From the NCBI GenBank assembly GCA_022567775.1, contig JADFGH010000120.1, positions 1 to 6,891 of the forward strand: a stretch of DNA of 6,891 nucleotides, given 5' to 3'. Shown one piece after another: positions 6,151 through 6,891 of this stretch (positions are counted from its first letter, which is position 1; each line of letters opens with the position of its first letter). The translations under genes and the position numbers were made by a program. Below the pieces are notes generated by a model that was not told where the DNA came from, did no database searches, and was given only the letters and a program-made list of their open reading frames with translations. This DNA is from Pseudomonadota bacterium (lineage in GTDB: Bacteria > Pseudomonadota > Gammaproteobacteria > Steroidobacterales > Woeseiaceae).

Positions 6151-6333
6151 ACTTATTCCCGTTTGTTCGCAACTTTTCGAGCCTCGCAAGCATCAAACAA
6201 CCATAGAACGGCAAGATTTTGTACCGAATTCTGGTCCGAGTGCACCTCGGCCAGGGTGGCAGACGAAACAAATGAATCTCCCAAAGGTTTTGTTTCGTTC
6301 TTTAGACGGTGGCTTCGGCCACCGTTTTTTTTT
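6151..6333 (+). ncRNA. Candidate intergenic small RNA
   Basis: A transcript of about 180 nt is predicted from a plausible promoter to a strong intrinsic terminator, on the strand opposite to every gene here. Its 3' half folds into three successive hairpins. First: CTGG-T-CCGAG, loop TGCAC, CTCGG-CCAG (6231-6254, 9 pairs, one bulge). Second: ACGAAACAAA with TTTGTTTCGT (6263-6272 and 6289-6298, 10 pairs) around a 16-nt loop containing TCTCCC. Third: the UUCG terminator. The pyrimidine loop could pair with Shine-Dalgarno sequences, which is inference. It does not match tmRNA, RNase P RNA, SRP RNA or 6S RNA as I know them. The 5' end is uncertain. The RNA is convergent with the 6350 gene and divergent from the aldolase gene. 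Confidence 0.5.
6306..6333 (+). terminator. Strong intrinsic terminator with UUCG tetraloop
   Basis: ACGGTGGC (6306-6313), loop TTCG, GCCACCGT (6318-6325), with an unbroken run of nine T at 6325-6333 on the plus strand. On the minus strand the hairpin is followed by CTAAAG, not by T residues. The terminator is therefore directed at plus-strand transcription and does not serve the minus-strand gene ending at 6350. Confidence 0.88.
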
Positions 6334-6349
6334 GCGCCGGTGCCCAGAG

Positions 6350-6891
6350 CTAGTACGCGTAGGACTGCGCGTGAATGTGGCTGATCTTTTCGTGTTGTGA
6401 GAGACGATAGAAATACCGCAACTCGTGCAGGCCCTCGCGACTGTCATGTGTCAGTCGCCTGCGAAGTCCGTGGCAGAAACGAGCGGCATAATTATTCGCC
6501 GTGGTGTATCGCTCGCGCTGATCTCTGCTCAAGCGCGGATTGAATCGTACATTGTCAAACAGCCAGCCATGCAACTTGACGGTAAGCTCACTATCTTCCT
6601 GATCCATTGCCAGGAAAAAAGTGCTGACGAACTTGTCAACCTCAGCCTGCATCTCCAGCTCCAGCAGGGAGACGCGTTGATTCTTGCGTGCGCGCCAGGC
6701 GATATAATTGAAATGGCTGATGCCCTCGAGGACCGTCCAGAGATCGTTGAGTTGATCAACTTGTAGTTCCTGCAGCGGATTCGAATCTTTCAGGCGCGAC
6801 AACATCGCACTATCAAGAAACACACTGAGCGCGAGGCCGTCTTCATCTTGCCGCAGTAACACCGATTCTTCAGTTTCCGGGACCAGGGAAC
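6350..6891 (-). CDS. Uncharacterised helical protein, N-terminus beyond right edge
   Basis: 179 residues are visible in an open frame that continues without a stop through the right edge, so the apparent GTG at 6862 is internal and the true start lies outside. The visible part begins SLVPETEES and ends HAQSYAY. It is rich in charged and aromatic residues, predicted mostly alpha-helical, and has no membrane segment or signal. Conspicuous stretches are LNDLWTVLEGISHFNYIAW, SLLELEMQAEVDKFVSTFF, RERYTTANNYAARFC and LHELRYFYRLSQHEKISHI. It gives the impression of a conserved proteobacterial family of unknown function, but I cannot name a domain. The codon pattern resembles that of the neighbours and I see no sign of decay. 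It lies about 290 bp upstream of the aldolase gene, with a converging small-RNA candidate between them, so the two are probably separate transcripts. Confidence 0.8.
   Translation of the reverse strand, partial: SLVPETEESVLLRQDEDGLALSVFLDSAMLSRLKDSNPLQELQVDQLNDLWTVLEGISHFNYIAWRARKNQRVSLLELEMQAEVDKFVSTFFLAMDQEDSELTVKLHGWLFDNVRFNPRLSRDQRERYTTANNYAARFCHGLRRRLTHDSREGLHELRYFYRLSQHEKISHIHAQSYAY

Noticed and set aside
6144..6206. 20-codon plus-strand frame starting ATGAACAAC within the small-RNA region.
   Set aside because: No Shine-Dalgarno, and its start overlaps the candidate -10 box, so the predicted transcript would begin after it.

Overview
The window looks like chromosomal DNA of a moderately GC-rich gammaproteobacterium. 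Two things suggest this: a GdhA very close to the enteric NADP-glutamate dehydrogenase family, and GTAG-headed REP elements of the kind known from Pseudomonas, Stenotrophomonas and relatives. I cannot name the genus. Every recognisable protein gene is on the minus strand. The only plus-strand transcript I can support is a putative small RNA.

Layout from right to left, the direction of gene transcription. 6891-6350: 3' part of an uncharacterised, mostly helical soluble protein, cut by the right edge. 6349-6061: intergenic region with a plus-strand small-RNA candidate (about 6151-6333: promoter-like boxes, three consecutive hairpins, strong intrinsic terminator) and, divergent from it, a -10 box for the next gene. 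6060-5290: class II aldolase/adducin-family protein. 5285-4926: composite REP array in which a 113-143 bp unit is tandemly repeated and an inner 14-bp element rises from 2 to 4 to 6 copies. 4868-4209 and 4169-2343: two-gene phospho-signalling operon, a two-pass membrane protein with a cytoplasmic FHA domain followed by a transmembrane Ser/Thr kinase. 2340-2239: inverted REP pair. 2233-1430: lipoprotein with an alpha/beta-hydrolase domain. 1429-1113: non-coding. 1112-1: gdhA, cut by the left edge.

The FHA protein and the kinase plausibly form one system. The kinase has an unusual non-RD catalytic loop (HSD) and DLG in place of DFG. It carries Thr sites in its N-terminal linker and a likely periplasmic C-terminal domain. 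The FHA protein would read phosphothreonine at the membrane. The hydrolase lipoprotein may be read through from the kinase, but the REP pair separates them. No phosphatase or type VI secretion gene is visible. GdhA (glutamate synthesis) and the aldolase-family protein look like unrelated metabolic neighbours.

The least ordinary signals are the small-RNA candidate, the nested expanding REP array and the atypical kinase/FHA pair.
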